DNA of 64,000 nt, from NCBI RefSeq assembly GCF_900112615.1, contig NZ_FOMK01000002.1, forward strand, positions 868,001 to 932,000. Reading direction: 5' to 3'. The position numbers and the translations under genes are program-made. The DNA is from Chitinophaga sp. CF118 (GTDB taxonomy: Bacteria > Bacteroidota > Bacteroidia > Chitinophagales > Chitinophagaceae). The notes under the pieces were generated by a model. It saw only the letters and a list, made by a program, of their open reading frames with translations, made no database searches and was not told where the DNA came from. Of the stretch, positions 1-8,556 are shown piece by piece; position 1 is the first letter of the stretch, and each line of letters opens with the position of its first letter.

Positions 1-631
1 AAGTGCCTTCCAGCATATAACGACCTGGCCAGAAAGGAGAGAATGTAACAACTCCGTTTTTGTCCGCAGTAAATTTCTTAGACCATCCTGCCGGAGATTG
101 TACTGTAACAGCACTTTCAGCAGGTTTAGCCTTATTATACAGCAGCTGTACATTTTCAGGTATATTGATTTTGTGAGCTTTGTCTGGAGCAGTTAGCAGT
201 ACCAGACCAGCATGCTGTTTCATATTATCTATACCTGTCAGTGAATTACTTACTTTCACCACACCCAAAGCATAATAGCGGATTTTGTTGCCATCATATA
301 TATTCTTTATGGTATGATCAATAGAAAGAGTGTAAGTACCGGCAACTTCAGGTGTGAAAGTGGCCTTAAAGTTATTACCGTTCTCAACACAATCCAGCTT
401 CTTTTTGCTTCCATCGGGAGCAATCAGGAATAAGGTAAATTCTTTTGTATTACTAAACCAATGTTGTAATGAGTCTCTCTGGTTATCGCCATATTCGCCC
501 AGGAAAACCTTCACTTCCTGTGCCTGACCTATTTTACCGGTGGTGCTTGTTTCAAGCCAGATAGCATGTGCTGACAGGGTATGAACGCAAAGCATAAGAA
601 CGGCTGCAAACAAATATTTTTTCAGTGTCAT
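1..631 (-). CDS. DUF4198-like periplasmic protein, partial
   Basis: The gene runs off the left edge, so its C-terminus is missing; about 210 residues are visible. It opens with a signal peptide (MTLKKYLFAAVLMLC...LSAHA) followed by HAIWLE, the usual start of mature DUF4198 / NikM-like metal-uptake accessory proteins. The visible part looks like beta-sandwich repeats (a TFTPEVAGTYTLSID stretch, then another Ig-like segment). It lies 91 bp downstream of the siderophore-type TonB receptor on the same strand and is probably cotranscribed with it. A role in metal or metal-chelate handling in the periplasm is inferred from family and neighbour only. The start ATG is at 629-631 on the minus strand. 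Confidence 0.75.
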   Translation of the reverse strand, partial: MTLKKYLFAAVLMLCVHTLSAHAIWLETSTTGKIGQAQEVKVFLGEYGDNQRDSLQHWFSNTKEFTLFLIAPDGSKKKLDCVENGNNFKATFTPEVAGTYTLSIDHTIKNIYDGNKIRYYALGVVKVSNSLTGIDNMKQHAGLVLLTAPDKAHKINIPENVQLLYNKAKPAESAVTVQSPAGWSKKFTADKNGVVTFSPFWPGRYMLEGT

Positions 632-722
632 TTTCTATTATTTAGTGATGATGGGTTATTACTTCAGTTAAAAATCTCCAGCCAGAAAGTATGTTCTGGC
701 TGGAGGTATATTATACCTTCTA

Positions 723-3113
723 CTAAAACTTATATCCTACACTCATACGCACATTGCGTCCTGGTTCTGCCTGCCAGTAGTACAATCCACCTGAAGGAGC
801 TCCGGTAAACAGGTATTTATTCAAAACATTGTTCACAGTCAGATTAAGACTTAATTTATTTGTGCTATAACCGATACCACCATCCAGTCTAAAGTAATCC
901 GGTAATGCATTTTCACTCTTATCATACACAAGACCGGCTATACGTCCCACCTGATACTGATAACCAGCGGAGAATCTTAAACCATTCAATGCCCCTTTAC
1001 TGATCTTGTATGTTAACCAGGTATTCTGAATATGTTTACTGGTTCCTGGTACTTTGTTTCCTACAAATTTCGGATCACTGTCTTTTGATATTTTAGCATC
1101 TGTATAAGCATAGTTTATTACCACACCAAGATTATTAACGACATCACCTCTTACATCTACTTCAACTCCTTTTATTTCCTGTTGTCCTGTCTGCTTGCTG
1201 TAAGTATACTGGCCATTAGCAGGGTTAGGATGTTCATTATCAGTAGTCAGTACATTATTCTTAGTGATCTGGTAAAGTGAAACGGTAGAATTCCATTTGT
1301 CATTTAACCAATTCTTCTTAAATCCGAGCTCAAGATTATCTCCTGTTAAAGGCTTAAAGTCATTTCCTAAATAGTCTCTTCCGGGATTCTGAAGGAAGGC
1401 CTGATCATAAATAAAATACAGGGATGTATTTTTATCAACAGAATAACTCAAACCTAAGCGGGGAGTCACTTTATTGTCAGTATAACTACCTTCGTAAGGA
1501 TTCACGTATTTATTAACAGTATAACGACCCGCAAGTGTAAGACGAAGCGCATTATTAAAGAATCCTAATTCATCCTGAACATACACAGCATTGTAACCGT
1601 AGGTGTATTGTACTCCTCTTTCACGTATATCCTTCGATCTGTCCCACTGTGGCACTGCAATATTTCCGTATGTAGGTTTATAAATATTAAAGGTAGTATC
1701 TCCTAATTCTGACCACTGATTCCAGTCCGCATAATAATCACTATGTTTCATATCTACTCCCGCCAGTATTGAATGATTAATACTTCCAGTCGTCACTTTC
1801 CCATTCAGAAACATCTGCCCTGTTTTATTGATACCTAATGCATCCCAGTTGTTTATTCCCCGTTGTAGCAGACTATCATTACTTGTTGTAAAACCTGAAG
1901 GCCACATACTCTGACCAACCTGGTTATAATTGAAATAAGCGCCCTGTGCCGTAAATTTCCATTGAGAATTAAACTGATGTTCAAAAATGACTAAAACGCT
2001 TTTGTCATTGATTTTAGTAGGGGCAAGATTGGGTTCTGCAGTAGTAAAATTGATTGGCAGATCTCCATATTTACGCTTGGAAAAAGCATAGTTACTGCCA
2101 ATCACGTTCATCTCCATATATTGATGCGTGTATTCTACAGTCAATGAGCTTTTATCATCTATTAAATATTTAAGAACCGGTGCAATTGAATAACGGTTAT
2201 TAAATTCATAGTCCCTGTGAGATCCTCTCAATTCGCCCATCAGGTTTAGACGATACAACAGTTTTCCATTTTTGGATAATTTGCCATCTAAATCTAAAGT
2301 AGACCGATAGGTTTCAAAACTACCTAATGAAATGGTCACTTCTTTCTGATCAATCCCGGTAGGCTTTTTTGTTACCACATTATAAATACCGGCAGGTTCA
2401 CCGTTAGACATCATAAAACCTGCAGGGCCTTTCACAAATTCGATCCTGTCTACCATACTCATATCTTCAGACAGAGGGCTCCATGGACTTATCTGAACAT
2501 TCATTCCATTCCTGAAGGCTGTTAGCTGAGAACCTCTTGCATTAATCCTTGCATAAATATCCCAGTGTCCAATTCGTTGAGCACCACTGATATTCCTTGT
2601 AACACCCTCCATAATATCATAGATCTGCTGATCATTCAACACATCTTTGGTTACCACCTGGATATTCTGAGGTATTTCTACCAAAGGACTCTGGATACGG
2701 AGTGATGAGGAAGGACCATTCACCATATATTTATTCTTACCGCCTACTACAATGATTTCCTTCATCTGATTTTGTGAAGCAGTCAGTTGTATGGATATAG
2801 CCGTAATTTTGTCTGTTTCAACATCTATCTCTTTCTCTGTTGTTTCATAACCCACCAGTGAAACCTGCAGGGTATAATGACCCGCTTTAATCTTTTTAAA
2901 GACAAATTCTCCGTTCTGGTCGGTTAATGTACCGTGATTAGTATTCTTAATCTGCACGGTTACATATGCCGCTGGCTGTCCATCAGAAGTGAGTACTTTT
3001 CCCTTAATAGCTGATAATATCTCAGTTGCATTGGAAACACGACCTATTGACAACAATAAAACTGTGAGTAGAAAGATTTTTTTAAACACAGGAAATGTAG
3101 AAAATTTCATCAT
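723..3113 (-). CDS. TonB-dependent siderophore-type receptor
   Basis: Outer-membrane receptor of 796 aa, full length for the FhuA/FpvA-like class. Order: signal peptide (about 1-29), carboxypeptidase-regulatory-like beta-sandwich (about 33-115, starting IKGKVLTSDGQ), plug domain (about 130-250, with VEIPQNIQVV and DRIEFVKGPAGFM), then a 22-strand barrel ending in an aromatic residue (VGYKF). The VEIPQ and GPAGFM plug motifs are typical of siderophore receptors, so the likely substrate is a ferric chelate taken up with TonB-ExbBD energy; the exact ligand cannot be read. It is a clear paralogue of the receptor at 42253-44670 and shares an upstream element with it. The DUF4198-like gene follows downstream. 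Confidence 0.93.
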   Translation of the reverse strand: MMKFSTFPVFKKIFLLTVLLLSIGRVSNATEILSAIKGKVLTSDGQPAAYVTVQIKNTNHGTLTDQNGEFVFKKIKAGHYTLQVSLVGYETTEKEIDVETDKITAISIQLTASQNQMKEIIVVGGKNKYMVNGPSSSLRIQSPLVEIPQNIQVVTKDVLNDQQIYDIMEGVTRNISGAQRIGHWDIYARINARGSQLTAFRNGMNVQISPWSPLSEDMSMVDRIEFVKGPAGFMMSNGEPAGIYNVVTKKPTGIDQKEVTISLGSFETYRSTLDLDGKLSKNGKLLYRLNLMGELRGSHRDYEFNNRYSIAPVLKYLIDDKSSLTVEYTHQYMEMNVIGSNYAFSKRKYGDLPINFTTAEPNLAPTKINDKSVLVIFEHQFNSQWKFTAQGAYFNYNQVGQSMWPSGFTTSNDSLLQRGINNWDALGINKTGQMFLNGKVTTGSINHSILAGVDMKHSDYYADWNQWSELGDTTFNIYKPTYGNIAVPQWDRSKDIRERGVQYTYGYNAVYVQDELGFFNNALRLTLAGRYTVNKYVNPYEGSYTDNKVTPRLGLSYSVDKNTSLYFIYDQAFLQNPGRDYLGNDFKPLTGDNLELGFKKNWLNDKWNSTVSLYQITKNNVLTTDNEHPNPANGQYTYSKQTGQQEIKGVEVDVRGDVVNNLGVVINYAYTDAKISKDSDPKFVGNKVPGTSKHIQNTWLTYKISKGALNGLRFSAGYQYQVGRIAGLVYDKSENALPDYFRLDGGIGYSTNKLSLNLTVNNVLNKYLFTGAPSGGLYYWQAEPGRNVRMSVGYKF

Positions 3114-3134
3114 TGAGTCTTTTAATTAGGCCAG

Positions 3135-3142
3135 CAAAATTA
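3135..3142 (-). promoter_or_regulatory. -7 promoter box of the first siderophore receptor
   Basis: On the minus strand this reads TAATTTTG, matching the Bacteroidota TAnnTTTG consensus, 21 bp upstream of the start codon. No TTTG -33 box sits at the usual distance; instead a conserved element (3161-3214) begins 18 bp upstream, as expected for an activator-dependent promoter. Assignment by consensus only. Confidence 0.5.
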
Positions 3143-3160
3143 GACCGCTTACAACATATC

Positions 3161-3214
3161 TGTTTATCAAAAAAGGAAATTGATTTACGCAATCGGGAAA
3201 ATTGCGTTCCTAAT
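3161..3214 (-). promoter_or_regulatory. Operator-like element shared by the two siderophore receptors
   Basis: This block and 44733-44789 share TGTTTATC, then GGAAA, then TTTACGCA at identical spacing (31 bp), followed by GGGAAAATTGCGTTCC here and a close relative there. It contains a perfect 7-bp inverted repeat, ACGCAAT (3187-3193) and ATTGCGT (3201-3207), with a 7-bp spacer. Both copies sit 18-19 bp upstream of a TAnnTTTG box in front of a paralogous receptor gene. A binding site for an iron- or siderophore-responsive regulator is inferred; no such regulator is encoded in the window. Confidence 0.55.
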
Positions 3215-3365
3215 ATTCTTAACATCGGATTAACCCTTTCCAATAAACGTTAATGATTATTAAAGAGACTGACTATAAATGAGTAGGAAGTTTTGTCTTT
3301 AACAAGGAGACTGTGGTATTGAAAAACAGAGAAAAGGATGTTATGCCTTCTGCTGTATAAAAACA

Positions 3366-3419
3366 ATAAAGTTAAAAGAGCCTGTACCAAAAATTTGATA
3401 CAGGCTCTTTTAACTTTAT
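3366..3419. terminator. Strong hairpin terminator
   Basis: Perfect 21-bp inverted repeat (3366-3386 with 3399-3419) around a 12-nt loop, with A/T runs at both bases. It lies just downstream of the protease gene (minus strand, ends 3444) and would stop its transcript before the receptor gene. Confidence 0.8.
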
Positions 3420-3443
3420 ACGTTCGGACTTTTCTAAATGATC

Positions 3444-6230
3444 TTACCGCTGTAATACAAATTTCTTTGAATGACTTCCGTCAGAAATAAGATATACACC
3501 ATCTTTCAGTGAAGCCGGCAAAACAATTTCCAGTCTGTTATATCCGGCAATTAGCCTGTGTTGTTGTTTATATACCACCTTACCACTTATGTCAGTGACG
3601 ATGATATATTGCATCTTATTACTTTGACTGGTCAGTTCTGTATACACTTTATCCCTGGCAGGTACAGGATACACATTCATGCCTTTGATTGCAGCTTTAC
3701 TACTCTTCATGGCAATGGCAGTAGCATTTTTAGGCGTACTACTGATACCAGCTACCAGGTTGTAACATTTTGTAGTACTGAAGGCTCCGTTATACCCCAA
3801 AACCTGTATATAATAGGTTCCTACCGTTGCATTATTAAGCACAATCCTTTCTCTGGTTGTATCGCCATTCTCCGAGCTGGCCACTTCCGTACCACTTGCA
3901 TTGTACAGCACCAAATCGTAATCTCCTGCCAGGTTACCCAACAGGATCTCAATATGTGGCTGACTGCTGGTATTGGAGAAGGAGTACCAGTCTACATCTG
4001 TGGAGCTGGCAATTTGAGCTGTTATAGTAGTATTAGTACTAATAGCTGCCGCCGCTGTTCTTGACCCATTAGGTTCATATGCATCCGCACAGGCAGTGAC
4101 AGGTGTAAGCGAAGTACTTAACCGGTAACATTTTGTAGCACTGAAAGCACCGTTATATCCATACACCTGAATAGAGTAGGTACCTGCAGCTGCGGCACTG
4201 TAAGTAATAACTTCTGCCGTGGTACTGCTGTTCTGTGAAACGGCTAACTGGGTACCTGCAGAAGAAAATAGTTTCACATCATAATCTGCCACCAGGCTAT
4301 CCAGACGAATGGTAATGGTATTAGTACCGGTAGTAGTAAACTTGTAATAATCCACATCTGAAGATGAGGAGATCTGGGCACGGATACTGGTCCCTGTAGA
4401 GATGCCTGCGGCTGTCGCCAGTGTATTATTCGGCTCCATCTGATCCGTACAGCCACCAATAGTTGTTACGGCCGCATTCAGCCTGTAACAGATGCTATCG
4501 TAAATGGCACCATTGTTACCATATACCTGGATATAATAAGTACCTGCGGGACTGATATAGGTAATGGAATCTGTAGCTGTACCTGTATTTTGAGAAATAG
4601 CTACCTGGGCGCCGTTCGCACTCAGCAACCGGAGGTTGAAGTTAGCAGCAAGATTATCCAGATCTATATGAATTCTGCCGCTATCCGTTAACTGTATTTT
4701 GAAATAATCGGTATCACTTGCAGTGGCTATCGTAGCCCGGATATCTGTACCGGCAATAATCGTATATGCAGTTGCAAGCGTATTGTTAGGCTCATATGGA
4801 TCCGGACAAACAGTTGGACCAGTTGTGTCTCCGCATGGATAATTGGTACCGTTTAACTGTAAGATACCTGTATTATCAGGATCGAGCCAGGGTTTCAGTT
4901 GATGTAATACATCCGTACCGTTACTCGTCCAGTTCATAGCCATTTTACCATATTGATCATATTTGTTGGCACTGGTAGCAGTACAACTGGAAGGACCACC
5001 GGATAGTTGTCCTACAATTTGTCCCACATTATTAAACAATGGAGAACCGGACGAACCACCTTCTGTAATGCTCCAGTTGGTTTGTGTCTGCACCCACACA
5101 GCCCTCCAATGGGTATAAGGGCTTGTACCGGTATTGAAATTATCGTTTGTAAGTGGCGCAGTATAGGTAGAAATCTTCTTGATATCACCAGCGGGATGAT
5201 GAATACCTACTCCACTCGGACTCGCCGTAGTAGCTGCACTCCAGCCGGAATAGAATACATTGTAAGAAGATGGAATTGCCTGGCTGAATTCCAGTAACTG
5301 AAAATCTGAACCGTCAACATCTCCACTATCACCCGACCTTGCACGTTGTACGCAACCAGTGATAGTATTACTTGCCGGTTCACTGCTAGGATTACTGCAT
5401 GAAGGCGATTCATAATTAAAGTAGAAAATCCACTGATTAAAATCAGAAGCGGAAGCATTAGATCCGCAATGGTTTGCAGTCAGGAAGTAAGGTTTACAAT
5501 CGCTACGGGCGTTGTTTACCACAGCACCTGTGCAGAGATAAGAACTGCTTCCCAGTCTTAATACAATTCTTGCAACAGCCCTTTTCTGATTCTGCCAGTT
5601 AGCACCTTCGGGACAGTTTACATTTACATTGCAACTACCGGAAGCGCCTACAGTTTTTACCGTTTTTGATTCGGGGATTTTATCGCTGTAAATATTGTTT
5701 ACCCCGCTGATAGTAAAACGGCCCTGCCCTTTTACAGCAACAGGTTCATAATATTCTATCACACTAACATTTCCCTTAAGAATTTCCGTGGCAAACAAAC
5801 CCGTTTCCTGGTTATTAGCACTGGTAAAGCTACCAATCAACTGGGAATGATCTTCATTGTAAACGAACAGCGTTGCTCCTGCCGGCAGGTGAAAATCCTG
5901 ATAATAAAGAGAGGTAGCAAGGGCGCCTTGTACGTTAATTTTCAGGCGCCAGATGCGATCTCCATTAGGCAGGGTTGTCCAGGTACCTGTATTGTTCAGC
6001 GCGTAGGAAACAGGAGATATAATACCAATGCGCAATGGTAATCCCTGTTTTTCATTGAGTTCATCTTCCTGCCTCAACCGGGCCATAGATAATGCAGGAA
6101 GTGTTTTTGTACTGATGTCTTGTGTGAGGTTAGCCGCATAACTATAGGGTTTTCCGCCTTTACTTATCTGGGCTTTCAATAGTGGGCATGCGAGTAATAG
6201 CCCTAAAAAAAGGAATAACATTTTCTTCAT
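3444..6230 (-). CDS. Secreted trypsin-like serine protease with three PPC domains and T9SS tail
   Basis: 928 aa with signal peptide (1-20, ending LLKAQ). Residues about 195-470 form a trypsin-fold peptidase of the lysyl-endopeptidase type: His254 in LTANHCG, Asp309 in GSDFQLLEF and Ser396 in GGSSGSPLF make the expected triad. Then come three bacterial pre-peptidase C-terminal (PPC) domains, each opening with D-x-x-EPN (DPYEPNN, DQMEPNN, DAYEPNG). The last 75 residues are a Por-secretion (type IX) sorting domain (MNVYPVPARDK ... GVYLISDG ... KKFVLQR). It is thus expected to be exported by Sec, then moved to the surface or medium by T9SS. It stands alone between terminators. Lys specificity is a family-based guess. 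Confidence 0.9.
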   Translation of the reverse strand: MKKMLFLFLGLLLACPLLKAQISKGGKPYSYAANLTQDISTKTLPALSMARLRQEDELNEKQGLPLRIGIISPVSYALNNTGTWTTLPNGDRIWRLKINVQGALATSLYYQDFHLPAGATLFVYNEDHSQLIGSFTSANNQETGLFATEILKGNVSVIEYYEPVAVKGQGRFTISGVNNIYSDKIPESKTVKTVGASGSCNVNVNCPEGANWQNQKRAVARIVLRLGSSSYLCTGAVVNNARSDCKPYFLTANHCGSNASASDFNQWIFYFNYESPSCSNPSSEPASNTITGCVQRARSGDSGDVDGSDFQLLEFSQAIPSSYNVFYSGWSAATTASPSGVGIHHPAGDIKKISTYTAPLTNDNFNTGTSPYTHWRAVWVQTQTNWSITEGGSSGSPLFNNVGQIVGQLSGGPSSCTATSANKYDQYGKMAMNWTSNGTDVLHQLKPWLDPDNTGILQLNGTNYPCGDTTGPTVCPDPYEPNNTLATAYTIIAGTDIRATIATASDTDYFKIQLTDSGRIHIDLDNLAANFNLRLLSANGAQVAISQNTGTATDSITYISPAGTYYIQVYGNNGAIYDSICYRLNAAVTTIGGCTDQMEPNNTLATAAGISTGTSIRAQISSSSDVDYYKFTTTGTNTITIRLDSLVADYDVKLFSSAGTQLAVSQNSSTTAEVITYSAAAAGTYSIQVYGYNGAFSATKCYRLSTSLTPVTACADAYEPNGSRTAAAAISTNTTITAQIASSTDVDWYSFSNTSSQPHIEILLGNLAGDYDLVLYNASGTEVASSENGDTTRERIVLNNATVGTYYIQVLGYNGAFSTTKCYNLVAGISSTPKNATAIAMKSSKAAIKGMNVYPVPARDKVYTELTSQSNKMQYIIVTDISGKVVYKQQHRLIAGYNRLEIVLPASLKDGVYLISDGSHSKKFVLQR

Positions 6231-6568
6231 AGTAAACAGATTTGAGTTTTGGGTTTAAAAAAAGGATAACAAGTTTTAAGGGTTACGGATACGATATGGG
6301 TTTAATAATCTACGATATAGGTTTTGAGGTAGATACTGAAGTTACGATTATTCTCTTAAAATTAGATTATCAGAGTGAACAATGAAATAAATTAGCTACT
6401 AATGACAAGTATTTATAAATAGTAATGTCTGCCTGGAATTAATCAATAATTGGTTTTCAATAAATTAGAAATCAATTGCTGAGAGGAACATTCCAATCTG
6501 ATCTTGACGACTCCTTAAAATCATGGCTGATGGCATTAAAGATGGAAGCGGAGAATTGAAAATCATCT

Positions 6569-6608
6569 ACGGAAAAAGGCGACTCATAGCTGAATCGCCT
6601 TTTTCCGT
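6569..6608. terminator. Hairpin terminator in the gap
   Basis: Perfect 14-bp stem (6569-6582 with 6595-6608) with a 12-nt loop. Both arms contain an A or T run (GGAAAAAGGCGA / TCGCCTTTTTCC). No gene ends directly at it. Confidence 0.55.
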
Positions 6609-6753
6609 AAGTGTGTACTTATATCCGGACCTTAAAGTATCCGGACTTACGGAGCTAACAATATTTTAATCCTAACCGGGTAAAGAGCTCGTCAAATTTG
6701 TTTACTTGAAAAAGCGCTTGCTAGTAGTTATTTGATTTAATTAAAGATAAGAT

Positions 6754-6779
6754 TTAATCCTGGTAAATACCAGGATTAA
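6754..6779. terminator. Tight hairpin, possible terminator or operator
   Basis: Perfect 12-bp inverted repeat, TTAATCCTGGTA and its complement separated by only two bases; a T-run follows on the plus strand. With such a short spacer it could equally be a dimer-binding site. Confidence 0.4.
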
Positions 6780-6832
6780 TAATGTTTTTTATGATACTGG
6801 CAAACTGAACAATTACAATTGAATACCAGTAA

Positions 6833-6890
6833 AAATTAAGCCATTATAACAGGATCAAACTTTCATGATCCTATTATAATGGCTTAATTT
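6833..6890 (-). terminator. Terminator of the SusC-SusD transcript
   Basis: 25-bp stem with a single mismatch (6833-6857 with 6866-6890) and 8-nt loop, starting 14 bp after the SusD stop codon. Confidence 0.75.
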
Positions 6891-6903
6891 CTGTACACAA
6901 ATA

Positions 6904-8553
6904 TTAATACCCTAAGTTCTGTATCAGGTTGCCATTTTTCTGTATTTCCGTTCTTGGTATAGGAAACAGTGTTCTGTTAATATTGTTTGTAGCAGCGTGA
7001 GATAACCATGATTTTGTAGAGAATGCTCCAAATCTGATCATATCTGTACGCCTGTGTCCTTCCTGTTCAAACTCCCATCCTAACTCATCTAAAAATCTGC
7101 CATATTGAATATCAGCCCCGCCTTCAGTAGTAAACTGATTGTTTACCGCATCTTTAAGGCCGTAAGCATAAGAGCTGCCCATCTGTAGCTGTGCACCCGT
7201 AACAACGGCCTTAGATGGATCTGATATAAAGTCCCGCTGTCTTACCTCAGTAACAATAAGGGCAGCGGCATCTGCCTGTCCTGTGCGAAGAAGACATTCA
7301 GCTTTCATCATCCGTACCTCCGCATAGCGAAAAATAGGATAGTCATTACTTAACCTGTTGGTAGCTCCCTTTTTTATTTCAAATTTACCCAAACGAAAAC
7401 CATGCACGGATTCTCCTTTTTCAAGTCCGGGTAATTCATTGACAAAAGCCAATGGCTTACCTGTGAAATCACCCTGGGCAACATAGAGCATCTGACCTGA
7501 TGAAGTATATTGCTGGCCTTTAATCCAGTTATTCTGGTACCTTATATCACTTACATCAAAGGTGCTTATAAATTGAGGAATACCGCAGATACCTCCCCAG
7601 GGAGTATTTTTAAGATTGTAAGTTGCCTGGTTTTCCTGCTGTAACGTTTGCATATGAAGATCAAATGCATTCCAGTTGTTTGTATAATCTTCATCCATCG
7701 GTATTGCAAAAATGATCTCCTTTGAACCCTGATTTTCAGTTACAAATACATTTTTTTGCACAGGTTCTAATATAAAGGCCCCTGATTTTTCAACAGAATC
7801 ACAGGCAGCGATACATTCGGTCCATCTGGTGGTACCAGTATAAACACCGGCGTTCAGATACATTTTAGCAAGAAGCGTAAAAGCTGCCCATTTATTAAAT
7901 TTCCCGTAAGTCTCAGTATTATTTTCAGCACTTAATAAAGGGATGTTATCAGTAAGTTCTTTAACAATAAAATCATAGACTTCCACACGGGTATTTTGTT
8001 TAGGCAAAAATCCGGATGGCAGATCAAATTGTGTTACAATGGGAACATTACCATAAAAGTCGCACAAAATTGCATAGTAGGAAGCGCGGAGAACTTTCAA
8101 TTCAGCAAGGGTCGCTTCTTTTCCCTCGGTAATTGGAATCAGGCCGGATTCTATCTGATAAATAATCCTGTTGCAATTTGTAATACCTGCGTATGTTCTG
8201 CTCCAGGTTTGATTAACCACATCGTCATCTGTAGTCCAGGTATGTTTATGTAACCTTTGGTAAACACCATCGTCAAACCAGCCCCAGGGACGTTTCGGTA
8301 TTACAAGTTGATCTCCCGTAACTTCCTGTGCCCGCCATAAACCATTCCAGTCAAGCAATATAAAACGCCATTGAGAATATCCTGCTCCTACCAATGCTAC
8401 CAGATCGGATTTACCAGGATTAAATTCAGTAGATATAATAGCGGTATAAGGTGTATTCTTTAATTTGGTACAGGCGGATATTGTTATTACAGCAACAAAT
8501 GCTGCAACAAATAAATGAATCTTTGCTAGCTTTTTCATCGTCTGATTTTTCAA
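6904..8553 (-). CDS. SusD/RagB family nutrient-binding lipoprotein
   Basis: 549 aa, normal SusD length. The N-terminus is a lipoprotein signal with lipobox ITISAC; a second Met five residues in (MKKLAKIH) is an equally good start. The TPR-like SusD fold is indicated by WTRTYAGITNCNRIIYQIE-type and RASYYAILCDFYGNVPIV-type segments, and the C-terminus has the family's EFEQEGHRRTDMIRFGAF and TLFPIPRTEI motifs. It caps the SusC channel at the cell surface and binds the oligosaccharide ligand. It follows SusC by 3 bp and is surely cotranscribed. Ligand identity is inferred only from the neighbouring arabinofuranosidases and alpha-xylosidase. Confidence 0.94.
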   Translation of the reverse strand: MKNQTMKKLAKIHLFVAAFVAVITISACTKLKNTPYTAIISTEFNPGKSDLVALVGAGYSQWRFILLDWNGLWRAQEVTGDQLVIPKRPWGWFDDGVYQRLHKHTWTTDDDVVNQTWSRTYAGITNCNRIIYQIESGLIPITEGKEATLAELKVLRASYYAILCDFYGNVPIVTQFDLPSGFLPKQNTRVEVYDFIVKELTDNIPLLSAENNTETYGKFNKWAAFTLLAKMYLNAGVYTGTTRWTECIAACDSVEKSGAFILEPVQKNVFVTENQGSKEIIFAIPMDEDYTNNWNAFDLHMQTLQQENQATYNLKNTPWGGICGIPQFISTFDVSDIRYQNNWIKGQQYTSSGQMLYVAQGDFTGKPLAFVNELPGLEKGESVHGFRLGKFEIKKGATNRLSNDYPIFRYAEVRMMKAECLLRTGQADAAALIVTEVRQRDFISDPSKAVVTGAQLQMGSSYAYGLKDAVNNQFTTEGGADIQYGRFLDELGWEFEQEGHRRTDMIRFGAFSTKSWLSHAATNNINRTLFPIPRTEIQKNGNLIQNLGY

Positions 8554-8556
8554 TTG

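Larger units (their letters stand above)
6231..6903. other. Gene-free gap with three hairpins
   Basis: No convincing gene. Three separate inverted repeats occur at 6569-6608, 6754-6779 and 6833-6890; the last terminates the SusCD transcript. A short open stretch around 6522-6670 (plus strand) resembles nothing I recognise. The direct repeat TATCCGGAC is at about 6630-6655. Confidence 0.5.

Noticed and set aside
3558..4064. 168-codon plus-strand frame within the protease gene
   Set aside because: Antisense to the PPC-domain coding region; its length comes from the repeated codon pattern.
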